Shown: positions 35,193-43,130 of the stretch, piece after piece
How positions within the stretch are numbered: position 1 is the first letter of the stretch
How the letters are laid out: every line of letters begins with the position of its first letter
NCBI GenBank assembly: GCA_019695185.1
Contig: JAIBAN010000005.1
Location: 62,001-126,000 of the forward strand
Reading direction: 5' to 3'
DNA from: Blastocatellia bacterium
GTDB lineage: Bacteria > Acidobacteriota > Blastocatellia > Chloracidobacteriales > Chloracidobacteriaceae
Length of the DNA: 64,000 nucleotides
The notes under the pieces: generated by a model
What the model was told of the DNA's origin: nothing
Database searches by the model: none
Seen by the model: only the letters and a program-made list of their open reading frames with translations
Position numbers and translations under genes: made by a program

Positions 35193-36206
35193 TCAGGAAT
35201 TCAAGCGAATCACAATCTTGCCAAAATGCTTGCCACTCTTGAGGTGGCGATAGGCAGCCTGGGTATCTTCAAAGGGGAAAACCGAATCAATCACGGGTTT
35301 CAGCTTGGTGTTGGCCAGGAAAGCGTTCATGTCGTTAAACATATCGCGGCTTCCTACATAAATGCCCTGCACCCGGACACTCTTTTGCAAAATCGGAAGC
35401 GGATTGATTTCCGCAGAAAAACCCGTCAAAACTCCAATCAGGCTGATATGTCCGCCAAACCGAACCGCTTTCAATGATTTTCCAAAGGTTCCGGCTCCAC
35501 CGACTTCAATTACATGGTCCACGCCTTTTCCACCAGTGTAGGAGAGAACAGCCTTTTCCCAATCGGGTGTGGTGCGATAGTTGACCCCTTCGGTCACACC
35601 AAATTCCTTGAGTTTTTCCAGTTTCTCGTCACTGCTTGAGGTGGCAATCACGCGGGCCCCCATACGCTGAGCAAATTGCGCGGCAAACACCGAAACGCCA
35701 CCGGTCCCCTGAATGAGCAGGGTTTCACCACTGGTCAGTTTGCCACGCGAAACGAGGGCATTCCACACCGTGACGGCAGCACATGGCAGGGTTGCGGCTT
35801 CTTCATATGAAAGATGGTCGGGGATTTTGACCACACCCGTCTCACCCAAAACCACATATTCGGCCAGCATGCCGTTGATGGCCCCGCCCATGGCGGATTT
35901 CATGGCTTCGGCATTGATTTCACCTGAAACCCACTTTTGAAAGAAGGTGCCGGCCACACGGTCACCAACCTTGAAAAGCGTGACATGGGGTCCCACTGCA
36001 ACGACCTCTCCGGCTCCATCCGAAAGGGGCACCATCGGCTGTTTCAGTTTTCCATTCACTCCCTCGACAATCACCAAATCCCGGTAATTAAGCGAGGTTG
36101 CATGAACTTTGACCAAAACCTGGCCGGAACCGGGTTGGGGAATCTCTTTTTCAACCAACTGAAGGTTCTCAATTCCTTCATTATTCAGAATTTCAAACAG
36201 TTTCAT
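35193..36206 (-). CDS. Zinc-free medium-chain dehydrogenase / quinone oxidoreductase-like protein
   Basis: A 337-residue MDR-superfamily NADPH-dependent oxidoreductase. The GroES-like N-terminal domain contains VKVHATSLNYRDLVIVEG, where the zinc-binding Cys of alcohol dehydrogenases is absent. The Rossmann domain has LLIQGTGGVSVFAAQFAQRMGARVIATSSSDEKL. The motif GVNYRTTPDWEKAVLSYTGGKGVDHVIEVGGAGTFGKSL is characteristic of the NADPH:quinone-reductase-like group. It should reduce quinones or activated alkenes. Upstream on the same strand lies trxA, 73 nt away with a hairpin in the gap, so an oxidative-stress link is plausible. Confidence 0.9.
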   Translation of the reverse strand: MKLFEILNNEGIENLQLVEKEIPQPGSGQVLVKVHATSLNYRDLVIVEGVNGKLKQPMVPLSDGAGEVVAVGPHVTLFKVGDRVAGTFFQKWVSGEINAEAMKSAMGGAINGMLAEYVVLGETGVVKIPDHLSYEEAATLPCAAVTVWNALVSRGKLTSGETLLIQGTGGVSVFAAQFAQRMGARVIATSSSDEKLEKLKEFGVTEGVNYRTTPDWEKAVLSYTGGKGVDHVIEVGGAGTFGKSLKAVRFGGHISLIGVLTGFSAEINPLPILQKSVRVQGIYVGSRDMFNDMNAFLANTKLKPVIDSVFPFEDTQAAYRHLKSGKHFGKIVIRLNS

Positions 36207-36237
36207 GACTGCATCCTAAATGATTGTGGTGAGTTGG

Positions 36238-36265
36238 GGCCGGTCAGACGGAGTTCCAACCGGCC
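36238..36265 (-). terminator. Hairpin between trxA and the MDR oxidoreductase gene
   Basis: GGCCGGT (36238-36244) and ACCGGCC (36259-36265) form a GC-rich stem with a 14-nt loop 15 nt after the trxA stop. No T-tract follows, so it may only pause transcription or stabilise the trxA message. Confidence 0.4.
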
Positions 36266-36279
36266 TTGGGAGGTTTGGT

Positions 36280-36606
36280 TCAATGACGGGCCGTGAGCAG
36301 GTTTTCAATCACATTCTGGGAAGCTGCCCCAACCTGTCGGGCCACTTCCTGGCCGTTCTTAAAGACCACCAGCGTCGGAATGCCACGCACCCCGTATTTT
36401 TGTGGAGTTAAAGGATTTTCATCCACATTGACTTTGACCACTTTGGCCTGGCCCTGAAATTTTTCACCAACCTGTTCCAGGATGGGGGCCACCATCCGGC
36501 AGGGGCCACACCAGGCTGCCCAAAAATCAACCAGGACCGGTTGTTCTGATTTCAATACTTCCTGTTCAAATAATCTATCGGTCGTTTCGCTGACAAAAGC
36601 GCTCAT
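36280..36606 (-). CDS. trxA: Thioredoxin
   Basis: A 108-residue thioredoxin with the WCGPC active site in VDFWAAWCGPCRMVAPILE and the cis-proline in GIPTLVVFKNGQ. It reduces protein disulfides in the cytoplasm. A longer frame reaches 36684, but the ATG at 36606 matches the family N-terminus (MSAFVSETTDRLFEQEVL) and follows AAAGGAAACC. A possible promoter with an embedded palindrome lies about 180 nt upstream. The MDR oxidoreductase gene follows on the same strand. Confidence 0.96.
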   Translation of the reverse strand: MSAFVSETTDRLFEQEVLKSEQPVLVDFWAAWCGPCRMVAPILEQVGEKFQGQAKVVKVNVDENPLTPQKYGVRGIPTLVVFKNGQEVARQVGAASQNVIENLLTARH

Positions 36607-36787
36607 ATTGGTTTCCTTTTCTGTAATGCGCGGTCGCGCTGTTTTTTTTCTCCCGGTCAAAAGGAACAAACCCGATATTGGCAACGGAAAAAGTCAAAAG
36701 CCTGTTTTCCCGGTTGGTTACCCCTGCAAGTCGCGGTTTTGTATCACAAGACCAGTGATTTGGAGAGGGTTCTTTTTGACAAGGCGA

Positions 36788-36817
36788 ATAATAGACCGGT
36801 CGTCTAGTAAACACAAA
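36788..36817 (-). promoter_or_regulatory. Candidate trxA promoter containing a TAGAC-N5-GTCTA palindrome
   Basis: On the minus strand TTTGTG (36817-36812) and TATTAT (36793-36788) are spaced by 18 nt, acceptable for a sigma-70-type promoter. The palindrome TAGACCGGTCGTCTA on the plus strand (36792-36806) sits between them. Half-sites of this form are typical of TetR-family operators, including redox-responsive ones, so repression of trxA by such a regulator is plausible. The regulator is not in this window. Confidence 0.35.
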
Positions 36818-36834
36818 TGGAATTTCCGGGTTTT

Positions 36835-36862
36835 GGAGTGCAGTGGCAAATCCCCGCACTCC
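36835..36862. repeat. GGAGTGC hairpin related to the 21-kb element
   Basis: GGAGTGC (36835-36841) pairs with GCACTCC (36856-36862). The leading TTTGGAGTGC is shared with the linker of the GACTTGTC cluster at 21101-21110. It lies 31 nt downstream of the TPR/ankyrin gene on the minus strand and may serve as its terminator. Confidence 0.5.
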
Positions 36863-36892
36863 ACGTTTCACAACCGGCTTTCAAAACTGTGC

Positions 36893-39220
36893 TTATTCGT
36901 AACGAATGACTCCGGTCCGAATCATTTCCGATGTCAATGGATGGCCAAATTCCTTGGCCAACATGGAGGCGTCTTTCCCCTCGTTGTTCTTCAACTGCCG
37001 ATTGGCTTTGGCGCTGATTAGCACCCGCACCGTGTTGTCATGCCCGCCCATGGCGGCAAACATCAACGGAGTCATGCCACTGTCGGTCCGGACATCAAGC
37101 TGTGCTCCGGCTCTGACCAAAGCATCTGTGACGGAATCATGTCCCCCACGGGTGGCGTAAAGGAGCGGGGTCATTCCGGCCTTGTCCCGCACTTCGGTTT
37201 TGGCTCCGTATTTCAAAAGGGCGGCGGTCAGTTTGCTGTGCCCGCCCATGGCGGCCAAATGCAGGACCGTGTGATTTTCCGGGTCGGTCGCATTGGGGTC
37301 GGCACCGCGAGCCAGCAAAAGGGTCGCCTCATAGGTTTTTCCGGCCCGTGCATAGCCCAGTAATTGCTCATTAAGTTGAGGCGATGAATTTTGCACCGTT
37401 CCCGGATTGGGCGAAGTGGCTGGAGCATTGGTGGCGGCAATCCGGGAACGCTGGTTTTGTACGTCGCGGAAAGACTGTTCAAAATCGGTCTGAAGGCCCC
37501 CGTCCAGTTCATAACATTTTTGCAAATCTCGCCGGGCCTCGGTGTCACGGCTCATCCAGGCATAGGCAATCCCTCGATTTCCATACGCCTCGGCAAAATT
37601 GGGGTCCAGCCGGACTGCTTCGGAAAAATCATTCACCGCTGCCTGATAGTTTTGCTTTTTGGTATAAGCCAGACCTCTGGTATTAAGCGATTCCGCCGGG
37701 TCAGCCAGGGTTTTGGCGGCTTCGGTACAATCGGCGATAGCCCGGTCATAGAGCCCCAGCAAATACCCGACCCGACCCCGCCGGTCATAGCTCTGGGCGC
37801 GCAATTTGGCATCCGTATCGGCAAACCGGATGGCGTCGGTAAAATCAGCCAGCGCCCGCTCAAATTGTTTGAGATTGAGGTTACAGCGTCCGCTTCCATA
37901 AAAAGCCTGGGCGTTCCGGGGCTCAAGTCGCAAGGCATCGGAAAAGTCACGACTGGCGGTGTCCCAATCTTTGAGCCGCGAGTAGGCCACACCACGGGCA
38001 ATCAGAAAGGTGGCCGAATTGGGATTCAACCGAATGGCCGTATCATATTTTTGAATGGCTCCCTGAAAATCCCGATTGCGTGCCAGTTCCTCGCCTTCCC
38101 GAAAGCTTTGTTGGGCTGCTTCGGAATTATCCGTGCGGGAGGCGGGCAGGTTGCCGGTGTTGGTCTCAGGGCGTGGGCTGGTGGTCGGGTCTGGTTTGAC
38201 GGTTTCGGTGCGGGGAGGTTCGGTGCGGGCCGCTTCCGTTGTTTGAGCGGGTTGCGTTCCTGCCGGAGCAGCCTTGTAGTTAGGCCGAAAAACCAGAATC
38301 TGCTTCTCATAGTCCGCTTTCAAAGTTGGGTCAAGCTGGAAGCAAATCTCAAAATCCCGGTCGGCGTCCTTGTCATTGTTGAGCGCCAACTGGCAAAGCC
38401 CCCGGTTTCCATAGGCACGGGCGTTGCGGTTGTTGGTCCGGATGGCTTCGTCAAAATCCGGAACGGCTTCTTTGTATTTGGCCTGCCGCAGGCGGCAATA
38501 GCCTCGTCCGTAATAGGCTGAAGGGTTGTCGGGAGTCAGGCGGATGGCTTCCGTAAAATCCAAAATGGCCTTGTCATCCTGTTTCAGGTTGGTTTTGGCG
38601 TAGGCGCGATAGGTATAGGCAGTGGAAAATTTGGGGTTGATGCGGATGGCTTCGTCAAAATCCTTGATGGCTTTTTCATATTGCCCCAGAGCATTGTAAG
38701 AATATCCCCGGTTGTTAAACGGCATGGGGTCTTTGGGGTTGTTCCGAATGGATTCGTCAAAGTCCTTGATGGCTTCGGCATGTTTACCCAGTGAGCTGTA
38801 GGCCAGCCCCCGATTGTTATAAACCGTGGTCAGCTTGGGGTCCAGCCGGAGCGCTTCCGAGTAGTCTTTGATGGCATTTTCATATTGCCCCATGTCGTCA
38901 AACGTGTAGCCTCGGTTATGATAGGCCATGGCGTACTTGGGATTGATGCGAAGGGCCTCCGCATAGTCTTTCATGGCATTGTCATATTGCCCCAGGGTCC
39001 GAAAGCACCAGCCCCGCCAGTTGAAGGCGTCGGCAAAATCGGCATAGAGCTGGATGGCTTTGTCATAGGACTCAAGCGCGTCCTGTGTTTTGCCTTCGCC
39101 CAGCAATCGGTTTCCTTCCCGATAGGCCCGAACCGCCGGTTCCGATTGTGCAAAGGCGGCGGAATGGAAAACAATACAGAAACACGCAAGCACCACCATT
39201 TGAACCATGACTTTTTTCAT
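36893..39220 (-). CDS. Secreted TPR and ankyrin-repeat protein
   Basis: About 775 residues. The ATG at 39220 is preferred (GAGGTGA upstream; signal peptide VMVQMVVLACFCIVFHSAAFAQ). About nine TPR units follow (25-340), nearly all with the consensus AYHNRGYTFDDMGQYENAIKDYSEALRLDP. A Pro/Thr/Glu-rich linker (about 340-385), five or six further TPRs (385-580), and three to four C-terminal ankyrin repeats (640-770: NHTVLHLAAMGGHSKLTAALLKYGA and following) complete it. Both repeat types bind peptides, so this is a scaffold on the periplasmic side of the membrane. No enzymatic domain is seen. Confidence 0.88.
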   Translation of the reverse strand: MKKVMVQMVVLACFCIVFHSAAFAQSEPAVRAYREGNRLLGEGKTQDALESYDKAIQLYADFADAFNWRGWCFRTLGQYDNAMKDYAEALRINPKYAMAYHNRGYTFDDMGQYENAIKDYSEALRLDPKLTTVYNNRGLAYSSLGKHAEAIKDFDESIRNNPKDPMPFNNRGYSYNALGQYEKAIKDFDEAIRINPKFSTAYTYRAYAKTNLKQDDKAILDFTEAIRLTPDNPSAYYGRGYCRLRQAKYKEAVPDFDEAIRTNNRNARAYGNRGLCQLALNNDKDADRDFEICFQLDPTLKADYEKQILVFRPNYKAAPAGTQPAQTTEAARTEPPRTETVKPDPTTSPRPETNTGNLPASRTDNSEAAQQSFREGEELARNRDFQGAIQKYDTAIRLNPNSATFLIARGVAYSRLKDWDTASRDFSDALRLEPRNAQAFYGSGRCNLNLKQFERALADFTDAIRFADTDAKLRAQSYDRRGRVGYLLGLYDRAIADCTEAAKTLADPAESLNTRGLAYTKKQNYQAAVNDFSEAVRLDPNFAEAYGNRGIAYAWMSRDTEARRDLQKCYELDGGLQTDFEQSFRDVQNQRSRIAATNAPATSPNPGTVQNSSPQLNEQLLGYARAGKTYEATLLLARGADPNATDPENHTVLHLAAMGGHSKLTAALLKYGAKTEVRDKAGMTPLLYATRGGHDSVTDALVRAGAQLDVRTDSGMTPLMFAAMGGHDNTVRVLISAKANRQLKNNEGKDASMLAKEFGHPLTSEMIRTGVIRYE

Positions 39221-39411
39221 TGAATTCACCTCGGCTGGATTTTGTAGGTAATTCGGATGCACAAACATGACAAAAAGCTGTGTCGGACTACAGGGTAAAT
39301 AGTAAATGATGACTGGCAAATCATAAAAAAGACTTGGTTCCAGGTGCGCCAAAATCCGTCCTGAACCACGTGCCCATCACTCTTTACCTGTTATTTCAGA
39401 GATCAAACATT

Positions 39412-40659
39412 ATGACCCAACAAGGCAAACTGGCAATCCTGGTCGGGGGCGGACCTGCCCCCGGCATCAATGCGGTGATTTCTGCCGCCACAATTGAGGC
39501 CGTCAATTGTGGTTTTTCGGTTTTTGGCGTACAGGACGGCTTCAAATGGCTTGTCAAACAGGACGCGGCTAAAGTCCGCCCCTTGACCATCGAGGCCGTC
39601 TCCCGGATTCATCTCAGCGGTGGTTCCATTCTGGGAACTTCGAGGGAAAATCCGACCAAATCACCGGTTTCAATGCAGGCCGTGGTAACCACCCTGGAAA
39701 GTCTGGGGATTACACATCTGGTCACCATCGGCGGGGATGACACGGCCCTTTCCTCAAGCACCGTGGCGGAATTCACGCAAAACCGGATTCACACCGTCCA
39801 CGTTCCCAAAACCATAGACAACGACCTGCCGCTGCCGAAACACATTCCCACCTTTGGTTTTCAAACCGCCCGCCATGTCGGCACCGAACTGGTCCGAAAT
39901 CTGATGGAGGACGCCCGGTCAACCCGGCGCTGGTATTTCGTGGTGGCAATGGGGCGCAAAGCCGGCCACCTCGCCTTGGGTATTGGCAAAGCTGCCGGGG
40001 CCACCCTGACCTTGATTGGCGAGGAATTTGACCAGGACATCATTTCTTTTTCGCACATCTGCGACATTGTTGAAGGGGCCGTCATCAAACGCCGGGCCAT
40101 GGACCGTCGCTATGGTGTGGCTGTGCTGGCCGAAGGTTTGATTGAAAAACTGGACCCGGCGGAACTGGCCGAATTGCAGGATGTCGAACGTGACGACCAC
40201 GGCCACATCCGGTTTGCCGAGATTGACCTGGCTCGCAAGGTCAAGGCCGAAGTGCAGGGGCGGCTCAGTCAGCGCGGTATCCGCCTGACCATCACCAACA
40301 AAAACATCGGGTATGAATTGCGGTGTGCCGACCCGATTTCGTTTGACGCCGAATATTGCCGCGACCTCGGTTTTGCTGCCATCAAGTTTCTCTTGGGCGG
40401 CGGCAGCGGGGCCATGGTGAGCATTCAGGGGGGCAAACTGGTGCCGATTTCCTTTTCCGAGATTCGGGACCAGGCAACCGGAAAAACGGCGGTGCGACTG
40501 GTCAATCCTGACAGCGAAGGGTTCCGCGTGGCACGGGAATATATGATTCGGCTTGAAAAAGCTGATTTTGAACGGCAGTCATGGGTGGAACAACTGGCCA
40601 TCGCCGGAAATCTGACGGCTGATGAATTCCGTGCCAAATTCGGCTACTTGGGGAAATAA
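39412..40659 (+). CDS. Phosphofructokinase, pyrophosphate-type signature (first of a tandem pair)
   Basis: A 415-residue PfkA-family enzyme phosphorylating fructose 6-phosphate. It has GGGPAPGINAVI (phosphate-donor loop), IGGDDT at the position of GGDGS in ATP-dependent enzymes, and VPKTIDND where ATP enzymes have PGTIDND. Asp for Gly and Lys for Gly at these two sites are the known marks of pyrophosphate-dependent PFKs, so a reversible PPi-linked reaction is likely. MGRKAGHLALGIG binds the sugar. The ATG at 39412 is preferred over an upstream extension by homology to the N-terminus of the second copy. A second PFK and a K+ channel gene follow on the same strand. Confidence 0.9.
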   Translation: MTQQGKLAILVGGGPAPGINAVISAATIEAVNCGFSVFGVQDGFKWLVKQDAAKVRPLTIEAVSRIHLSGGSILGTSRENPTKSPVSMQAVVTTLESLGITHLVTIGGDDTALSSSTVAEFTQNRIHTVHVPKTIDNDLPLPKHIPTFGFQTARHVGTELVRNLMEDARSTRRWYFVVAMGRKAGHLALGIGKAAGATLTLIGEEFDQDIISFSHICDIVEGAVIKRRAMDRRYGVAVLAEGLIEKLDPAELAELQDVERDDHGHIRFAEIDLARKVKAEVQGRLSQRGIRLTITNKNIGYELRCADPISFDAEYCRDLGFAAIKFLLGGGSGAMVSIQGGKLVPISFSEIRDQATGKTAVRLVNPDSEGFRVAREYMIRLEKADFERQSWVEQLAIAGNLTADEFRAKFGYLGK

Positions 40660-40664
40660 CACAG

Positions 40665-40685
40665 TAACCGCGTATTTCGCGGTTA
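40665..40685. other. Stem-loop between the two PFK genes
   Basis: TAACCGCG (40665-40672) and CGCGGTTA (40678-40685) form an 8-bp stem with a TATTT loop, 5 nt after the first PFK stop and followed by an A-tract, not T. It cannot be a normal terminator on the plus strand. It may protect or process the polycistronic message. Confidence 0.5.
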
Positions 40686-40753
40686 AAAAAAATAAAAAAA
40701 TCAAAGACAGGGAAAACAGTCCTTCGGCTTTGTCCAAGGCAGAGAAGACACGT

Positions 40754-41998
40754 ATGTTGATTAAAAAAATTGGAATCATTGTGGGGGGCGGCCCTTCACC
40801 GGGAACAAACGGCGTCATTTCGGCGGTGGCCATTGAAGCTATCAAAGTTGGCTGCACGCCCATTGGGTTTCATGACGGGTTCGAGTGGCTGGCCCAACGG
40901 TATACGGACGAACAGCACGAGTTGACGATTGATGAGGTTTCACGCATTCACCTGGATGGGGGCGTGGTTTTGGGGACTTCCCGGACCGACATTGCGCATG
41001 ACGAGCAGAGTCTGGCCAATACGGTCGCCGCGTTGAAAAAGCTGGGAATTGAAGCTCTGGTCTGTATCGGCGGAGACGATATGGTTCGCAGCGCTGTGGC
41101 CATCGAACGCGCGACCAAGGGCAGCATTAAGGTCGTGCAGGTGCCGAAAAGCATTGACAACGATTTGTGGATGCCGCTGCCGGTGGTCACACTGGGCTAC
41201 GAAACCGCCCGCCATGTTGGGGTTGAAATGGTCAAAAACCTGATGGCGGACGCCAAAACCACAGGCCGCTGGTATCTGGCCGTGACGATGGGACGGCCCA
41301 CCGGACATCTGACTTTAGGGATTGGAAAAGCTGCCAGTGCCACCTGCACCATCATTCCAGAGGAATTTTCCCAGCCGACCATTTCGCTTTCCGACATTGT
41401 GGATATTGTCGAGGGGGCCATTATCAAACGCAAGGCTTTGGGGAGCAACAACGGCGTGGTGCTGCTGTCGGAAGCCCTGGTTGAACGGTTCAGCCCCGAA
41501 GAAGTGGCGGAGCTTCAGGATGTGGACCGGGATGCGCAGGGAAATATCCGCGTAACGGAAATTGACCTGGGCCGGAAAGTGAAAAGCGAGGTGCAAAACC
41601 GGCTGGAACGACGCAACATCAAGGTGACCGTGGTTGATAAAACCATTGGGTATGAACTCCGCTGTGCGCCGCCCATCCCGTATGATGCTGAATATGGCCG
41701 CGATTTGGGCTATTCCGCCGTCAACTATCTGTTACAGGGCGGTTCCGGAGCGATGGTAACCGTCCAGGGCGGAGAATCACTGATGGTGCCGCTTTCGGCA
41801 TTTTTGGACGAAGCCACCGGCAAAGGCCGTCAGCGGTTGGTGGAAATTGACACGGAAAGCTATCAGGTGGCCCGTGATTACATGGTGCGGCTTGGGGCGC
41901 GGGATTTTGCCGACCCGGAATTTCTGGAATTGTTGGCCAAAAATGCCAATCTTTCCGTGGCTGATTTCCAGCAACAGTTTATCCATCTGGCAAAATAA
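40754..41998 (+). CDS. Phosphofructokinase, pyrophosphate-type signature (second of a tandem pair)
   Basis: A 414-residue paralogue of the preceding gene. Corresponding motifs are GGGPSPGTNGVIS, IGGDDM and VPKSIDND, again the Asp/Lys combination of PPi-dependent enzymes. MGRPTGHLTLGIG and RLERRNIKVTVVDKTIGYELRC align with the first copy without gaps. The two differ at many positions spread along the chain, so the duplication is old and specialisation (regulation, substrate, or heteromer formation) is likely. The ATG at 40754 is preferred to an upstream Lys-rich extension. The K+ channel gene starts 5 nt after the stop, suggesting translational coupling. Confidence 0.9.
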   Translation: MLIKKIGIIVGGGPSPGTNGVISAVAIEAIKVGCTPIGFHDGFEWLAQRYTDEQHELTIDEVSRIHLDGGVVLGTSRTDIAHDEQSLANTVAALKKLGIEALVCIGGDDMVRSAVAIERATKGSIKVVQVPKSIDNDLWMPLPVVTLGYETARHVGVEMVKNLMADAKTTGRWYLAVTMGRPTGHLTLGIGKAASATCTIIPEEFSQPTISLSDIVDIVEGAIIKRKALGSNNGVVLLSEALVERFSPEEVAELQDVDRDAQGNIRVTEIDLGRKVKSEVQNRLERRNIKVTVVDKTIGYELRCAPPIPYDAEYGRDLGYSAVNYLLQGGSGAMVTVQGGESLMVPLSAFLDEATGKGRQRLVEIDTESYQVARDYMVRLGARDFADPEFLELLAKNANLSVADFQQQFIHLAK

Positions 41999-42003
41999 CA
42001 CCA

Positions 42004-42960
42004 ATGAGCGCCAACCCGCCGCAAAATGGAGAGGGACCCCGTGACCTGGGATTTGGCTCGGTGGTCGCACGCGAAAGCCGCCAGCGCCTGCTCAATCGGG
42101 ACGGCAGCTTTAACGTCCGCCGAAACGGGCTGAGATTTTGGGAATCGTTAAGCCTCTATCACTCGTTGCTGACGATGTCGTGGGTCAGGTTCAATCTGGT
42201 GTTGGTTGGTTCATTTTTGGCCATCAATTGCATCTTTGGGATTTTCTTCATGCTCTGTGGCCGGCAGGGTTTGCTGGGACTGCCGACAGGAGGTTGGGTG
42301 GATTGGTTTTCCGCCTGCTTTTTCTTTAGTGTTCAAACCTTTGGCACGATTGGATACGGCGTGATGAGTCCGGTTACGAAAACGGCCAATCTGGTGGTCA
42401 CGCTCGAATCGTTGGTTGGCTTATTGTGGGTGGCGATTGCCACGGGCCTGCTGTTTGCCCGGTTTTCCCGCCCTTCGGCCAAAATCATGTTCAGCCAAAA
42501 AGCCATCATTGCACCTTACCGGGGCATGACCGCTTTTGAATTCCGCATTGTCAATGCCCGCAGCAACCAGATTATTGAGCTTGAAGCCAAAGTGCTGTTC
42601 AGCCGCCTGGTGGACGAAAACGGGCGGCAGGTGCGACGTTTTGATGCTTTGTCATTGGAACGTCAGAAAGTGGTCTTCTTTCCTTTGAGCTGGACCATCG
42701 TTCATCCAATTACTGAAACAAGTCCGCTTTTTGGCCTTGCCGGGGACGACCTGCGCCGGAGTGAAGCCGAATTTCTGATTTTGCTGACCGGCATTGATGA
42801 AACCTTTTTACAGACGGTCCACACCCGGACCTCTTATAAAGCCGATGAAATTGTCTGGAATGCCAAATTCAGTTCCATTTTCAATCCCCATCAGGCAGAT
42901 GAACCCATCACCATCAACATTGACCGGCTCAGTGAAATTGAAGGGGCGGAAGAGTTTTGA
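42004..42960 (+). CDS. KirBac-type inward-rectifier potassium channel
   Basis: A 318-residue membrane channel. An N-terminal slide helix precedes M1 (about 62-85, FNLVLVGSFLAINCIFGIFFML); the pore helix and K+ selectivity filter TIGYG are at 115-119 (FFFSVQTFGTIGYGVMSP); M2 is about 128-153. The cytoplasmic beta-sandwich (about 160-318) contains the KirBac pattern LMVNARSN-like region FRIVNARSNQIIELEAKVLFSR and SPLFGLAGDDLRRSEAEFLILLTGIDETF. A tetramer in the inner membrane is expected. It is the last gene of an operon with two PFKs. The final codons GAG TTT TGA are themselves one unit of the following GAGTTTT array. Confidence 0.93.
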   Translation: MSANPPQNGEGPRDLGFGSVVARESRQRLLNRDGSFNVRRNGLRFWESLSLYHSLLTMSWVRFNLVLVGSFLAINCIFGIFFMLCGRQGLLGLPTGGWVDWFSACFFFSVQTFGTIGYGVMSPVTKTANLVVTLESLVGLLWVAIATGLLFARFSRPSAKIMFSQKAIIAPYRGMTAFEFRIVNARSNQIIELEAKVLFSRLVDENGRQVRRFDALSLERQKVVFFPLSWTIVHPITETSPLFGLAGDDLRRSEAEFLILLTGIDETFLQTVHTRTSYKADEIVWNAKFSSIFNPHQADEPITINIDRLSEIEGAEEF

Positions 42961-43128
42961 ATTTTGAGTTTTGAGTTTTGAGTTATTTCTCGAACCGATG
43001 GATTTTATTCAAAATTCGATACAATCCGCTTGCGTTCTACCATGAATGCCCTGTTTGACAGCACCATCAGGATGTTGCCTGTGCCATGTAAGATGATAGC
43101 CCCAACCATCTAAAACAAAACTCAAAAC
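42952..43128. repeat. GAGTTTT heptamer array with short inverted arm
   Basis: Four units (42952-42984, one with ATTTT) begin inside the channel gene and include its stop. A short inverted arm, AAAACAAAACTCAAAAC, lies at 43112-43128, only 2 nt before the kinase start codon. The 127-nt spacer between has no recognised gene. Confidence 0.8.
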
Positions 43129-43130
43129 GC

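Noticed and set aside
37391-38521. 376-codon plus-strand frame opposite the TPR/ankyrin gene
   Set aside because: It is rich in Gly/Arg/Phe, with no start signal, and mirrors the regular TPR repeats of the opposite strand.
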